Source: Arthrobacter sp. ISL-85
GTDB lineage: Bacteria > Actinomycetota > Actinomycetes > Actinomycetales > Micrococcaceae
NCBI RefSeq assembly: GCF_018613675.1
Contig: NZ_JAGGPQ010000005.1
Coordinates: 124,001 to 188,000 of the forward strand
DNA length: 64,000 nucleotides
Reading direction: 5' to 3'
Below, piece by piece: positions 54,164 to 62,963 of this stretch (position 1 is its first letter; each line of letters starts with the position of its first letter). A model generated the notes under the pieces. The model did not search any database, had not been told where the DNA came from, and saw nothing but the letters and a program-made list of their open reading frames with translations. A program made the position numbers and the translations under genes.

Positions 54164-55036
54164 GTGACTGAACCGATCCCCGCCGTTCCCGCACCGTTGT
54201 TCGGTGCCTCCGACATCCGCCGGATGGCAGAGGAAATCGGGGTCAGGCCCACTAAGACCCTGGGCCAGAACTTTGTCATTGACGGCAATACCATCCGCCG
54301 GATCGTCGCCGCGGCAGGCGTGGGGCCCGATGAAACGGTGCTTGAGGTCGGCCCCGGGCTGGGGTCCCTTACCCTGGGGCTGCTGGACGCGGCAGCGGCC
54401 GTTGTCGCCGTGGAAATCGATCCTGTCCTCGCGGCAAAACTCCCCGAAACCGTGAAGGAATGGCGGCCGGCGGCTGCGAACGCGTTCCACCTGGTGCAGG
54501 CGGATGCCATGAAGGTCACCGAACTGCCGGTGGAACCCACGGCCCTCGTAGCCAACCTGCCGTACAACGTGGCAGTTCCCGTGGTGCTGCACCTCCTGCA
54601 GCATTTCCCCAGCCTGCGGCACGGCCTGGTGATGGTGCAGGACGAGGTGGCAGACCGCCTGGCAGCCGGGCCGGGATCCAAGACCTACGGTGTTCCCTCC
54701 GTCAAAGCGGCGTGGTACAGCAAGATGCGCAAGGCCGGCGTGATCGGCATGAACGTCTTTTGGCCGGCCCCGAAAATCCACTCCGGGCTTGTGGCTTTCA
54801 CCCGCCGCGAGCCCCCGGCCACCACCGCCACCCGCGAACAGGTGTTTGCCGTGGTGGATGCCGCGTTCGCGCAGCGGCGCAAGACGCTCCGCGCAGCGCT
54901 TGCCGGCTGGGCCGGGGGCGCACCGGAAGCTGAGCGCTGCCTCCTGGCGGCCGGCGTGGATCCCACCGCACGCGGCGAGGTCATCGACATCACCGCATTC
55001 GCCAGGATCGCCGAAGCCAGGGAAAACCGACCGTGA
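54164..55036 (+). CDS. ksgA: 16S rRNA dimethyladenosine transferase
   Basis: Methylates A1518 and A1519 of 16S rRNA during small-subunit maturation (290 residues). Motifs: [21 protein letters not shown] (SAM site), and NLPYNVA (catalytic motif IV). C-terminal RRKTLRAAL is typical. GTG 54164 is set by TAGGAT 6 nt upstream with no ribosome site. The stop overlaps the ispE start, so both are on one transcript. Loss of KsgA confers kasugamycin resistance in other bacteria. Confidence 0.97.
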   Translation: MTEPIPAVPAPLFGASDIRRMAEEIGVRPTKTLGQNFVIDGNTIRRIVAAAGVGPDETVLEVGPGLGSLTLGLLDAAAAVVAVEIDPVLAAKLPETVKEWRPAAANAFHLVQADAMKVTELPVEPTALVANLPYNVAVPVVLHLLQHFPSLRHGLVMVQDEVADRLAAGPGSKTYGVPSVKAAWYSKMRKAGVIGMNVFWPAPKIHSGLVAFTRREPPATTATREQVFAVVDAAFAQRRKTLRAALAGWAGGAPEAERCLLAAGVDPTARGEVIDITAFARIAEARENRP

Positions 55037-55992
55037 GCGCGGCAGGGCGTTTCGCGGCCAGGACGGTGCGCGTCAAGGCACCCGGCAAAGTCAACGTGTC
55101 CCTCGCGGTAGGACCGCTGCGGCCGGACGGCTACCACCCGGTGGCCAGCGTCTACCTCGCCGTGTCCCTCTACGAGGAAGTGGCAGCCACCAGCACCGCT
55201 GCCGCCGGGATCACCATCAGCCTCAGCCCCGAAAGCACCCTGGACCTCGACGCGGTCGACATCCCCTTGGACAGCAGCAACCTTGCCTACAAGGCCGCGG
55301 CCATCATGGCTGACGTCTCCGAGCATGCCACCGGTGTGCACCTGGAGATCACAAAACGGGTCCCCGTGGCCGGTGGCATGGGCGGCGGATCGGCCGACGC
55401 CGCTGCCACGCTCCTGGCCTGCGACGCCCTCTGGGACAGTGGGCTGTCCCGCGAGGAACTGGCACACCTTGCAGCGGAACTCGGTGCCGACGTCCCCTTC
55501 TCGCTCCTGGGTGGGACCGCCGTCGGACTGGGCCTGGGCGACGAATTGTCTCCGGCCCTGGCCAAGGCGCAGACCCACTGGGTGCTGGTGGTGGCCGACT
55601 ACGGCCTCTCCACGCCCGAGGTGTACCGGACCCTGGACCGGCTGCGCGAGGCCGAGGGGATCGACGCCAGCGAACCCACCGGGGTAGACCCGAAGATCCT
55701 GGCCGCGCTGCGGGGCGGCGACGCCGGATCCCTGAGCCGGGTGCTGGTCAACGACCTGCAAAGGGCATCCATTGAACTCTCGCCCGCGCTGCGCGATACG
55801 CTGGGAATCGGCGAGTCCCATGGCGCCATCGCGGGCATGGTCTCCGGGTCCGGCCCCACCGTGGCTTTGCTGGCCGAGGACTCTGTTGCAGCCGCTGCCC
55901 TGGCAGAGGATCTGCAGCGCTACGGCCTGACAGCCCTCGCCGTCCACGGCCCGGTCCCGGGCGCACGCATCATCTCCGACACCATCCTTTAA
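55033..55992 (+). CDS. ispE: 4-diphosphocytidyl-2-C-methyl-D-erythritol kinase
   Basis: GHMP kinase of the MEP isoprenoid pathway (319 residues). The P-loop block is [16 protein letters not shown], with [13 protein letters not shown] at the start and [12 protein letters not shown] at the end, all characteristic. GTG 55033 overlaps the ksgA stop by 4 nt (GTGA). It feeds the same pathway as the cis-prenyltransferase at 7.2 kb. Confidence 0.97.
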   Translation: MSAAGRFAARTVRVKAPGKVNVSLAVGPLRPDGYHPVASVYLAVSLYEEVAATSTAAAGITISLSPESTLDLDAVDIPLDSSNLAYKAAAIMADVSEHATGVHLEITKRVPVAGGMGGGSADAAATLLACDALWDSGLSREELAHLAAELGADVPFSLLGGTAVGLGLGDELSPALAKAQTHWVLVVADYGLSTPEVYRTLDRLREAEGIDASEPTGVDPKILAALRGGDAGSLSRVLVNDLQRASIELSPALRDTLGIGESHGAIAGMVSGSGPTVALLAEDSVAAAALAEDLQRYGLTALAVHGPVPGARIISDTIL

Positions 55993-56025
55993 TACTTCGA
56001 GTCCGGCAGCAGAAAGCAGTTCCCT

Positions 56026-57855
56026 TTGGCACACCTTCTTGGCGGCGAGAACCTCACGGTTTCCTACGCAACCCGCACCGTCCTGGACGGCATCACCCTG
56101 GGCCTGGAGGAGGGGGACCGCATCGGCATGGTGGGACGCAACGGTGACGGCAAGTCCACCCTGATGCGGCTGCTCGCCCTGCGCTCCACCCCGGACTCCG
56201 GCCGGGTCACCAAGCGTGGCGACGTCAACGTGGGGTACCTGGACCAGAGCGACGTGCTCGACGGCGACCTGACCGTGGGTGCCGCGATCGTGGGGGACCA
56301 GGCGGACTACGAATGGGCCCGCAACCCCCGCATCCGGGAGATCATGGGCGGCCTGGTGTCCGACGTCGACTGGCATGCCAACGTCCACGCCCTTTCCGGC
56401 GGCCAGAAGCGGCGGGTGGCCCTGGCCAAGCTGCTTATCGAGGACCACGACGTCATCATGCTTGACGAGCCCACCAACCACCTGGACGTTGAGGGCGTGG
56501 CCTGGCTGGCCCGGCACCTGAAGACACGCTGGCGGGCCAACCAGGGCGCCTTCCTGGTGGTTACCCACGACCGCTGGTTCCTCGACGAAGTCTGCACCAA
56601 GACCTGGGAGGTGCACGACGGGATCGTGGACCCGTTCGAAGGTGGATACGCCGCCTACGTCCTGGCCCGCGCGGAACGGGACCGGACGGCCTCCGTGGTG
56701 GAAGGCAAGCGCCAGCAGCTGGTTAAGAAGGAGCTCGCCTGGCTGCGCCGGGGCGCCCCCGCCCGTACCGCCAAGCCGAAGTTCCGGATCGAGGCAGCCA
56801 ACGCGCTCATCGCCGACGTCCCGGCTCCGCGTGACTCCATGGCGTTGAGCAAGATGGCCACGGCGCGCCAGGGCAAGGATGTCCTGGACCTGGAGAACGT
56901 GTCCCTGGACTTCCAGGGTGCCGACGACGGCAGGAAGCTCTTCGACAACATCACCCTCCGCCTGGCCCCGGGAGAGCGACTCGGTTTGGTGGGCGTCAAC
57001 GGCGCCGGCAAGACCACCCTCCTCAAGCTCCTCAACGGCGAGATCACCCCGGACGCCGGAAAACTCAAGCGGGGAAAGACCGTGGTAACGGCGGTCCTCA
57101 CCCAGGAAGTCAAGGAGCTCGACGACGTCGCGGACCTGCGCGTCATCGAGGTCATCGAGCGTGAGAAACGTTCCTTCAACGTGGGCGGCAAGGAGTTCAC
57201 GGCCGGCCAGTTGGTGGAGCAGCTCGGGTTCACCAACCAGAAGCAGTGGACACCTGTGAGGGACCTCTCCGGCGGTGAGCGGCGCCGCCTGCAGCTCCTC
57301 CGGCTCTTGGTGGGGGAGCCCAACGTGCTGATGCTCGACGAGCCCACCAACGACCTCGACACCGATACCCTCGCCGCCGTCGAGGACGTCCTCGACGGAT
57401 GGCCCGGCACCCTGGTGGTGGTCAGCCACGACCGCTACCTGCTGGAACGCGTCACCGACCACCAGATGGCGCTGCTGGGTGATGGCAAGCTGCGGGGCCT
57501 GCCCGGGGGCGTGGACCAGTACCTTGAGCTCCGCGAGGCAGCCCTGGCGGGATCCACGGTCACCGGCGGCGGCAACCCCGTCACCAGCGCCGGCCAGGCG
57601 CAGGCTGCCGGCGCGGTCACCGGCCCCTCCGAGGCCGAGAAGCGCGAGGCCCGCAAAGCCCTCAACAGGATCGAGCGGCAGATCAAGAAGCTCGACCAGC
57701 AGGAGAAGAAACTCCACGACGACATGGTCAAGAGCACGGAGAAGTCCGACTTTGACGCCCTTGCCCGGCAGAACAGCCAGCTCAAGGACCTCGCCGACGA
57801 AAAGGACGCCCTGGAACTCGAATGGCTCGAGGCCTCAGAACTCCTGGGTGACTAA
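56026..57855 (+). CDS. ABC-F family ATPase (Uup/EttA-like)
   Basis: A 609-residue soluble protein with two ABC domains and no membrane part, acting on ribosomes or DNA rather than in transport. Domain 1: Walker A GRNGDGKST, signature LSGGQKRRVAL, Walker B MLDEPTNHLD. Domain 2: GVNGAGKTT, LSGGERRRLQL, MLDEPTNDLD. After a linker, the C-terminus (about 545-605) is a charged coiled coil (NRIERQIKKLDQQEKKL), as in Uup. The start is TTG 56026, with only a weak AGAAAG site, 33 nt after ispE. Its last 4 nt overlap the convergent tetR. Confidence 0.93.
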   Translation: MAHLLGGENLTVSYATRTVLDGITLGLEEGDRIGMVGRNGDGKSTLMRLLALRSTPDSGRVTKRGDVNVGYLDQSDVLDGDLTVGAAIVGDQADYEWARNPRIREIMGGLVSDVDWHANVHALSGGQKRRVALAKLLIEDHDVIMLDEPTNHLDVEGVAWLARHLKTRWRANQGAFLVVTHDRWFLDEVCTKTWEVHDGIVDPFEGGYAAYVLARAERDRTASVVEGKRQQLVKKELAWLRRGAPARTAKPKFRIEAANALIADVPAPRDSMALSKMATARQGKDVLDLENVSLDFQGADDGRKLFDNITLRLAPGERLGLVGVNGAGKTTLLKLLNGEITPDAGKLKRGKTVVTAVLTQEVKELDDVADLRVIEVIEREKRSFNVGGKEFTAGQLVEQLGFTNQKQWTPVRDLSGGERRRLQLLRLLVGEPNVLMLDEPTNDLDTDTLAAVEDVLDGWPGTLVVVSHDRYLLERVTDHQMALLGDGKLRGLPGGVDQYLELREAALAGSTVTGGGNPVTSAGQAQAAGAVTGPSEAEKREARKALNRIERQIKKLDQQEKKLHDDMVKSTEKSDFDALARQNSQLKDLADEKDALELEWLEASELLGD

Positions 57856-58478
57856 GGCTCCGACTGCAGCTCCGGGTCCTTCTTGAGGCCGGTCAGGCCG
57901 TTCCAGGCGAGGTTGACCAGGTGCGCAGCGACGGTGTGCTTGTCCGGCTGGCGGCTGTCCTGCCACCATTGGCCGGTCATGGCCACCATGCCCACCAGCA
58001 TTTGCGCGTACATGGCGCCGTCCTCGCCGCTGAGGCCCCGACGGGAGAACTCGTCGGAAAGGATGTGTTCCACGCGCGCCGTGATGTGGGACAGCAGGGT
58101 GGAGAAGGCGCCCTCGGGCTGGGATGGGGGAGCGTCCCGCATCAGGATCCGGAAGCCCTCCGTGCGTTCCTCGATGTAGGTCAGCAGGGCCAGGGCCGCG
58201 CGTTCCACGAGGACGCGGGGCTTGGCTTCCTCGGTGAGGGCGGCGTTGACCGCGTCCAGCAGGATGTGGAATTCGCAGTCCACCACTTCGGTGTACAGGC
58301 CTTCCTTGGAACCGAAGTGTTCATAGATGACCGGCTTGGACACCCCCGCGCAGGCGGCGATCTCCTCAATGGTGGTCCCGTCCAGCCCCCGGACGGCGAA
58401 AAGGCCGCGGCCGACGTCGATCAGCTGGCTCCGGCGCTGCAGGCCAGTCATCCGCATCCGCGGAAGGTTGTTGCTCAC
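57852..58478 (-). CDS. TetR family regulator (Rv1019-like)
   Basis: A 208-residue regulator. The helix-turn-helix is TIEEIACAGVSKPVIYEHFG (about 36-55), followed by SKEGLYTEVV. The ligand domain is divergent. A TetR gene beside glmU is also found in M. tuberculosis (Rv1019). GTG 58478 is chosen by family similarity; CATGAT lies 6 nt upstream and could be a weak -10 for a leaderless message. GTG 58508 is an alternative. Its stop overlaps the ABC-F stop by 4 nt. Targets are unknown. Confidence 0.9.
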   Translation of the reverse strand: MSNNLPRMRMTGLQRRSQLIDVGRGLFAVRGLDGTTIEEIAACAGVSKPVIYEHFGSKEGLYTEVVDCEFHILLDAVNAALTEEAKPRVLVERAALALLTYIEERTEGFRILMRDAPPSQPEGAFSTLLSHITARVEHILSDEFSRRGLSGEDGAMYAQMLVGMVAMTGQWWQDSRQPDKHTVAAHLVNLAWNGLTGLKKDPELQSEP

Positions 58479-58610
58479 CTTCCCATCATGCCCCACCGCC
58501 GGCGGCACGATTCAGCGGGACGGCGGGAGCGGAACACCCCGTGTCGCGCGGGCCCCTGAACCCATGGCAAAATAGGGACTTGTGCCCGGGCCTTGCGTCC
58601 TCCGGCACGG

Positions 58611-58682
58611 TCCGCTCTGGTGTAATGGCAGCACCCCGGCCTTTGGAGCCGTGGAGTATAGGTTCGAATCCTATGGGCGGAA
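58611..58682 (+). tRNA. tRNA-Gln (anticodon UUG)
   Basis: Cloverleaf of 72 nt. Acceptor arms TCCGCTC (58611-58617) and GGGCGGA (58675-58681) pair with one T-G. The anticodon loop CTTTGGA gives UUG, reading CAA. The T arm is TATAGG-TTCGAAT-CCTATG-like with the invariant GGTTCGAATCC. Discriminator A; CCA is not encoded. It lies between the divergent tetR gene and glmU, 119 nt before the glmU start, as in many Actinobacteria. Confidence 0.96.
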
Positions 58683-58801
58683 CTGCTGCGCGGGGCGCGA
58701 TCATGAGGATGGCACCCGGTGCCGGCGGCTGGCCCGCCGGATGCCGCAATGCGCCAGCAGAAGAAAGTGCGCGAGCACAATCAAGCAAGGAGAGCCCGTA
58801 C

Positions 58802-60283
58802 GTGATCCCCGAGAATGCCGGTCCGGCCGCTGTAATCGTCCTGGCAGCAGGCGCCGGCACCCGGATGAAGTCGCGTACCCCCAAGATCCTGCACCAGATC
58901 GGCGGCCTGTCCATGGTGGGCCATGCCCTCCGGGCGGCCCGCAGCATCACCCCGCAAAGGCTTGCCATTGTGGTGCGCCACGAACGCGACCTGGTGGAAA
59001 GCCACGTGGCCGCGCTGGATCCGCAGGCCGTCATCGTGGACCAGGACGACGTCCCGGGCACCGGCCGCGCCGTTGAAGCCGCGCTTGAGGCGCTGCACGC
59101 TGACCAGGACCTGGCAGGCACCGTTGTGGTCACGTACGGCGACGTTCCGCTGCTCTCCGGGGAACTGTTGAACGAACTGGTCGCCACCCACGAGCGCGAA
59201 GGCAACGCCGTCACGGTGCTCACGGCGGTCCTGGACGACGCCACCGGCTATGGCCGCATCCTCCGCGGCGAGGACGGCTCCGTCACCGGCATCCGCGAAC
59301 ACAAGGATGCCTCCGGGGCCGAACGGCTGATCCGGGAGGTCAACTCCGGGATCTATGCATTCGATGCCGCCGTGCTCCGCGACGCACTTGGCAAGGTCAC
59401 CACTGACAACGCGCAGGGCGAAAAGTACCTCACCGACGTGCTGGGACTGGCACGCGGGGCAGGCGGCCGGGTTGCCGCCGTCGTCACCGCGGACCGCTGG
59501 CAGGTGGAGGGCGCCAACGACCGCGTCCAGCTGGCCGCCCTCGGTGCCGAGCTGAACCGCCGCACAGTGGAGGCCTGGATGCGCGCCGGGGTGACAGTGG
59601 TGGATCCCGCCACCACCTGGATCGATTCGTCCGTCACCCTGGACGAGGACGTCAGGCTCCTGCCCAACACCCAGCTGCATGGCGCCACCACCGTGGCGCG
59701 CGACGCCGTCGTGGGGCCGGACACCACCCTGACAGACGTCACTGTCGGCGAGGGCGCCACGGTGGTCCGCACGCATGGTTCCGGCTCGGTGATCGGCCCG
59801 CGTGCCGCCGTCGGCCCCTTCACCTACCTCCGCCCGGGCACCGTGCTGGGGGAAAAAGGCAAGATCGGCGCCTTCTACGAAACCAAGAACGTGACCATCG
59901 GCCGTGGTTCCAAACTGTCCCACCTGGGGTACGCCGGGGATGCCGAAATCGGCGAGGACACCAACATTGGCTGCGGCAACATCACGGCGAATTACGACGG
60001 CCAGAAGAAGCACCGCACGGTGATCGGCTCGGGCGTCCGGACAGGTTCCAACACCGTCTTTGTTGCTCCGGTCACCGTGGGGGACGGCGCCTACAGCGGC
60101 GCCGGCGCGGTGATCCGCAAAGACGTGCCGGCGGGTGCGCTCGCGCTGAGCGTCGCTGCACAGCGCAACTCCGAAGGCTGGGTCCCGGCGCACCGCCCGG
60201 GAACCCGCTCGGCCGAACTGGCCCAGGCCGCGGCCACCAATGACTCCTCAAGTACCCCGGCATCTACAGAAGAGGGCAAGTAA
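58802..60283 (+). CDS. glmU: Bifunctional UDP-GlcNAc pyrophosphorylase / GlcN-1-P N-acetyltransferase
   Basis: Makes UDP-GlcNAc for peptidoglycan. At 493 residues it has an N-terminal uridyltransferase (LAAGAGTRMKS, then TYGDVPLL) and a C-terminal left-handed beta-helix of hexapeptide repeats (about 255-450, VGPFTYLRPG, HLGYAGDAEIGE, CGNITANYDG) with the acetyltransferase site. GTG 58802 has AAGGAGAG 8 nt upstream. The 2-nt gap to prs shows a shared transcript. The last 30 residues are disordered. Confidence 0.97.
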   Translation: MIPENAGPAAVIVLAAGAGTRMKSRTPKILHQIGGLSMVGHALRAARSITPQRLAIVVRHERDLVESHVAALDPQAVIVDQDDVPGTGRAVEAALEALHADQDLAGTVVVTYGDVPLLSGELLNELVATHEREGNAVTVLTAVLDDATGYGRILRGEDGSVTGIREHKDASGAERLIREVNSGIYAFDAAVLRDALGKVTTDNAQGEKYLTDVLGLARGAGGRVAAVVTADRWQVEGANDRVQLAALGAELNRRTVEAWMRAGVTVVDPATTWIDSSVTLDEDVRLLPNTQLHGATTVARDAVVGPDTTLTDVTVGEGATVVRTHGSGSVIGPRAAVGPFTYLRPGTVLGEKGKIGAFYETKNVTIGRGSKLSHLGYAGDAEIGEDTNIGCGNITANYDGQKKHRTVIGSGVRTGSNTVFVAPVTVGDGAYSGAGAVIRKDVPAGALALSVAAQRNSEGWVPAHRPGTRSAELAQAAATNDSSSTPASTEEGK

Positions 60284-60285
60284 CA

Positions 60286-61266
60286 ATGAGCGAAATTACG
60301 GCACACGGCGAGAAGAAGCTGGTGCTGGCCTCCGGGCGGGCCCATCCGGAGCTGGCCCGGGAAATCGCCAAGGAGCTCGGCACCGAACTCCTGCCCCTGG
60401 ATGCCTACGACTTCGCGAACGGCGAGATCTACGTCCGGGCCGGTGAAAGCGTCCGCGGCACCGACGCCTTCGTGATCCAGGCGCACCCCGCACCCCTGAA
60501 CAACCACCTCATGGAACAGCTGATCATGATTGATTCGCTGAAGCGGGCCTCCGCCAAGCGGATCACGGTGGTTTCGCCGTTCTACCCCTACGCCCGCCAG
60601 GACAAGAAGGGCCGCGGCCGCGAACCCATCTCCGCCCGGCTGGTGGCGGACCTCTACAAGACCGCCGGCGCGGACCGCATCATGAGCGTGGACCTGCACA
60701 CCTCCCAGATCCAGGGCTTCTTCGACGGCCCGGTTGACCACCTGATGGCCATTCCGCTGCTGGCCGACTACATCCGGACCCGGGTGGGTTCGGACAATAT
60801 CACCGTCGTGTCGCCGGACACCGGCCGCGTCCGCGTGGCCGAACAGTGGGCCGAACGTCTGGGCGGCGCCCCGCTCGCCTTCGTCCACAAGAGCCGGGAC
60901 CTCACTGTCCCCAACCAGGCCGTTTCCAAGACCGTGGTGGGCCAGATCGAGGGGCGGACCTGCGTCCTGATCGACGACATGATCGATACCGGCGGAACCA
61001 TCTCCGGCGCCGTCACCGTCCTGAAGAACGCCGGCGCCAAGGACGTCATCATCGCAGCCACCCACGCCGTCTTCTCCGACCCTGCAGCCCGCCGCCTCTC
61101 GGAGTCCGGCGCGCGTGAAGTGGTGGTCACCAACACGCTTCCGTTGAACTCGTCCCAGACATTCCCGCAGCTGACGGTGCTCTCGATCGCACCGCTGATT
61201 GCCAGGGCCATTCGTGAAGTGTTCGACGACGGTTCGGTCACCAGCCTCTTCGACGGCAAGGCCTAA
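60286..61266 (+). CDS. prs: Ribose-phosphate pyrophosphokinase
   Basis: Makes PRPP from ribose 5-phosphate and ATP for nucleotides, His and Trp (326 residues). The ATP-binding YARQDKKGRGREP, the metal-binding DLHTSQIQGFF with His, and the PRPP loop LIDDMIDTGGTISGA are intact. AGAGGG precedes its ATG. It follows glmU by 2 nt and ends before a hairpin that separates it from rplY. The order glmU-prs-rplY-pth equals Rv1014c-Rv1018c. Confidence 0.97.
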   Translation: MSEITAHGEKKLVLASGRAHPELAREIAKELGTELLPLDAYDFANGEIYVRAGESVRGTDAFVIQAHPAPLNNHLMEQLIMIDSLKRASAKRITVVSPFYPYARQDKKGRGREPISARLVADLYKTAGADRIMSVDLHTSQIQGFFDGPVDHLMAIPLLADYIRTRVGSDNITVVSPDTGRVRVAEQWAERLGGAPLAFVHKSRDLTVPNQAVSKTVVGQIEGRTCVLIDDMIDTGGTISGAVTVLKNAGAKDVIIAATHAVFSDPAARRLSESGAREVVVTNTLPLNSSQTFPQLTVLSIAPLIARAIREVFDDGSVTSLFDGKA

Positions 61267-61276
61267 TAACGCTGCC

Positions 61277-61307
61277 CGCGGGCCCGTTTTCGCCAAACGG
61301 GTCCGCG
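61277..61307 (+). terminator. prs terminator
   Basis: 13-bp stem (61277-61289, 61295-61307; one G-T) with loop TCGCC, just after the prs stop. Confidence 0.75.
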
Positions 61308-61311
61308 CTGG

Positions 61312-61317
61312 TAGGCT
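61312..61317 (+). promoter_or_regulatory. -10 box of rplY promoter
   Basis: TAGGCT right after the prs terminator. A start about 7 nt downstream gives a 180-nt leader before rplY. Confidence 0.45.
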
Positions 61318-61324
61318 TTTCCCG

Positions 61325-61506
61325 ATACCTTGGCGAGGGAGAGCAACCGGGACACCGGTTTGCAGGTCTCCGTTATCGACTGGGTCTGCTGGTCCCTCCC
61401 GCGAGGGACTGCCTTCTTGAAGGGTCGCCTTCCGGCCGCCCGGCGTTGAAGGTCACACCAGACCTCCGCCCTTGCTGAACACCGTTTAGTCTTCAAGGAG
61501 ATTTCC
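61325..61506 (+). promoter_or_regulatory. Structured leader of rplY
   Basis: Hairpin 1 (61338-61371): GGAGA-GC-AACCGG with CCGGTT-GC-TCTCC, loop GACA. Hairpin 2 (61392-61409): GTCCCTC/GAGGGAC, loop CCGC. A third small stem is at 61412-61423. AAGGAG lies 9 nt before the ATG. It may be an autoregulatory ribosomal-protein leader. Confidence 0.45.
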
Positions 61507-62127
61507 ATGTCTGAGCAGAAGCTCGCAGCAGAACTGCGCACCGAATTCGGCAAGGGCTACGCCCGCCGCGCCCGGATGGCCAACCTGATCCCCGCCGTCA
61601 TCTACGGCCACGGCGCAGATCCCATCCACGTGACCCTGCCGGCAAAGGCCACCACCCTGGCCGTCCGCACCCCCAACGCCCTGCTGTCCCTGGACATCAA
61701 CGGCGAAGGACACCTGGCCCTGGTCAAGGACGTCCAGCGCGATCCCGTAAAGCAGATCATCGAGCACATCGATCTCCTGACCGTCCGCCAGGGCGAGAAG
61801 GTCACGGTTGACGTTCCGGTCCACGTTGAAGGCGAAACGGCCCCCGGCACCGTCCACAACCTGGAACTGACGGTCGTGTCCCTTGAGGCCGAGGCTACCC
61901 ACCTGCCCACCGCCGTCGAGGTCAACATCGAAGGCCGCGCCGCGGGCGAGCACATCCACGCCTCCGACCTGGTCCTGCCGAAGGGCACCGTCCTCCTGAC
62001 CGACGCCGAGGCACTCGTGGTTAACATCTCCGAAGCTGCCGCCGCCGAGGAAGAGGGCGCCACCGAAGGCGGCGAGGCTGTTTCCGGCGAAGCTTCCGAA
62101 GCTGCCGAGGAAGCCGCAGCCGAGTAA
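61507..62127 (+). CDS. rplY: 50S ribosomal protein bL25 (general stress protein Ctc type)
   Basis: Binds 5S rRNA. The N-terminal L25 domain (about 1-95; REFGKGYARRARM-like motif, IPAVIYGHG) is followed by the TL5/Ctc C-terminal domain and an acidic Ala/Glu tail (about 178-206). At 206 residues it is the long Ctc form. ATG 61507 has AAGGAG upstream. The long structured leader suggests its own regulation. A hairpin follows before pth. Confidence 0.96.
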   Translation: MSEQKLAAELRTEFGKGYARRARMANLIPAVIYGHGADPIHVTLPAKATTLAVRTPNALLSLDINGEGHLALVKDVQRDPVKQIIEHIDLLTVRQGEKVTVDVPVHVEGETAPGTVHNLELTVVSLEAEATHLPTAVEVNIEGRAAGEHIHASDLVLPKGTVLLTDAEALVVNISEAAAAEEEGATEGGEAVSGEASEAAEEAAAE

Positions 62128-62145
62128 CAACACCGCAGTTTCCGC

Positions 62146-62176
62146 AGTGGCCGGATCCCCCAGGGGTCCGGCCACT
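62146..62176 (+). terminator. rplY terminator
   Basis: Arms AGTGGCCGGA (62146-62155) and TCCGGCCACT (62167-62176) form a perfect 10-bp stem, with extra C/G pairs possible in the loop, 18 nt past the rplY stop. Confidence 0.75.
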
Positions 62177-62235
62177 GTCATGTCCGCAGCCGGCGTCCGT
62201 GTGCGTCCGGTTCCACCGTTCCCAAGCCGCGACCA

Positions 62236-62241
62236 TAGGAT
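62236..62241 (+). promoter_or_regulatory. -10 box of leaderless pth promoter
   Basis: TAGGAT, 7 nt before the ATG at 62249. Confidence 0.6.
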
Positions 62242-62248
62242 TGAATCC

Positions 62249-62854
62249 ATGACAGACACCTGGCTGATTGTTGGCCTCGGCAACCCCGGCGCACAGTACC
62301 AAGGCAACAGGCACAACGTGGGCCAGATGGTGCTCGATGAACTCGCAGGCCGCATCGGGGCCGGCTTCAAGACCCACAAGGCCCGCGCCCAGGTCCTTGA
62401 AGGCCGCCTGGGTATCGGCGGGCCCAGGGTGGTGCTGGCGAAGCCGATGAGCTACATGAACGTTTCCGGCGGCCCGGTCTCAGCCCTCGCCAACTTTTAC
62501 GGCATCTCTGCAGACCATGTAGTTGCGGTGCATGACGAGATCGATATCCCGTTCAACACGGTCAAACTTAAGCTCGGCGGCGGGGAAGGCGGCCACAACG
62601 GGTTGCGGGACATTTCCAAGGCGCTGGGCACGAAGGACTACCTGAGGATCCGCGTCGGGGTGGGACGGCCGCCCGGCAGGATGGACACCGCCGACTACGT
62701 ACTGCGTGATTTCGGCACGGCGGAGCATAAGGGACTGCCCTTCCTGCTGGACGACGCCGCCGATGCCGTGGAGTCCCTGCTCCGTGAAGGGCTCGCCGCC
62801 GCCCAGCAGAAATTCCACCCTGCCAAAACGGGATCAAACCAGCCGGAATCGTAA
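62249..62854 (+). CDS. pth: Peptidyl-tRNA hydrolase
   Basis: Releases peptides from peptidyl-tRNA that has dropped off ribosomes (201 residues). Catalytic residues are in VGLGNPG (Asn12), RHNVG (His22), and HDEIDIP (Asp). The GGEGGHNGLRD loop is typical. ATG 62249 is set by TAGGAT 7 nt upstream and by family length; the frame stays open upstream to 62147 without similarity. Confidence 0.97.
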   Translation: MTDTWLIVGLGNPGAQYQGNRHNVGQMVLDELAGRIGAGFKTHKARAQVLEGRLGIGGPRVVLAKPMSYMNVSGGPVSALANFYGISADHVVAVHDEIDIPFNTVKLKLGGGEGGHNGLRDISKALGTKDYLRIRVGVGRPPGRMDTADYVLRDFGTAEHKGLPFLLDDAADAVESLLREGLAAAQQKFHPAKTGSNQPES

Positions 62855-62926
62855 AAGTTCCCTCCGGCCCTGTTTCCCTGTCTGTGGCACGGGGTACTCT
62901 TCTTCCTATGCGGGGGAGCAAAGGGG

Positions 62927-62952
62927 CTACATCCCGCTATTGCAGGATGTAG
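62927..62952 (+). promoter_or_regulatory. Hairpin just upstream of the LAL regulator start
   Basis: Perfect arms CTACATCC (62927-62934) and GGATGTAG (62945-62952) with a 10-nt loop; the right arm adjoins the ribosome site AGGGGAAAAG. It could be an operator or control translation. Confidence 0.5.
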
Positions 62953-62963
62953 GGGAAAAGTTC

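Noticed and set aside
54685..57717. A 1,010-codon open frame on the minus strand
   Set aside because: It lies antisense to ksgA, ispE and the ABC-F gene, all with clear motifs. Long antisense frames are expected from third-position GC bias in this genome; the translation is low-complexity with no recognisable domain.
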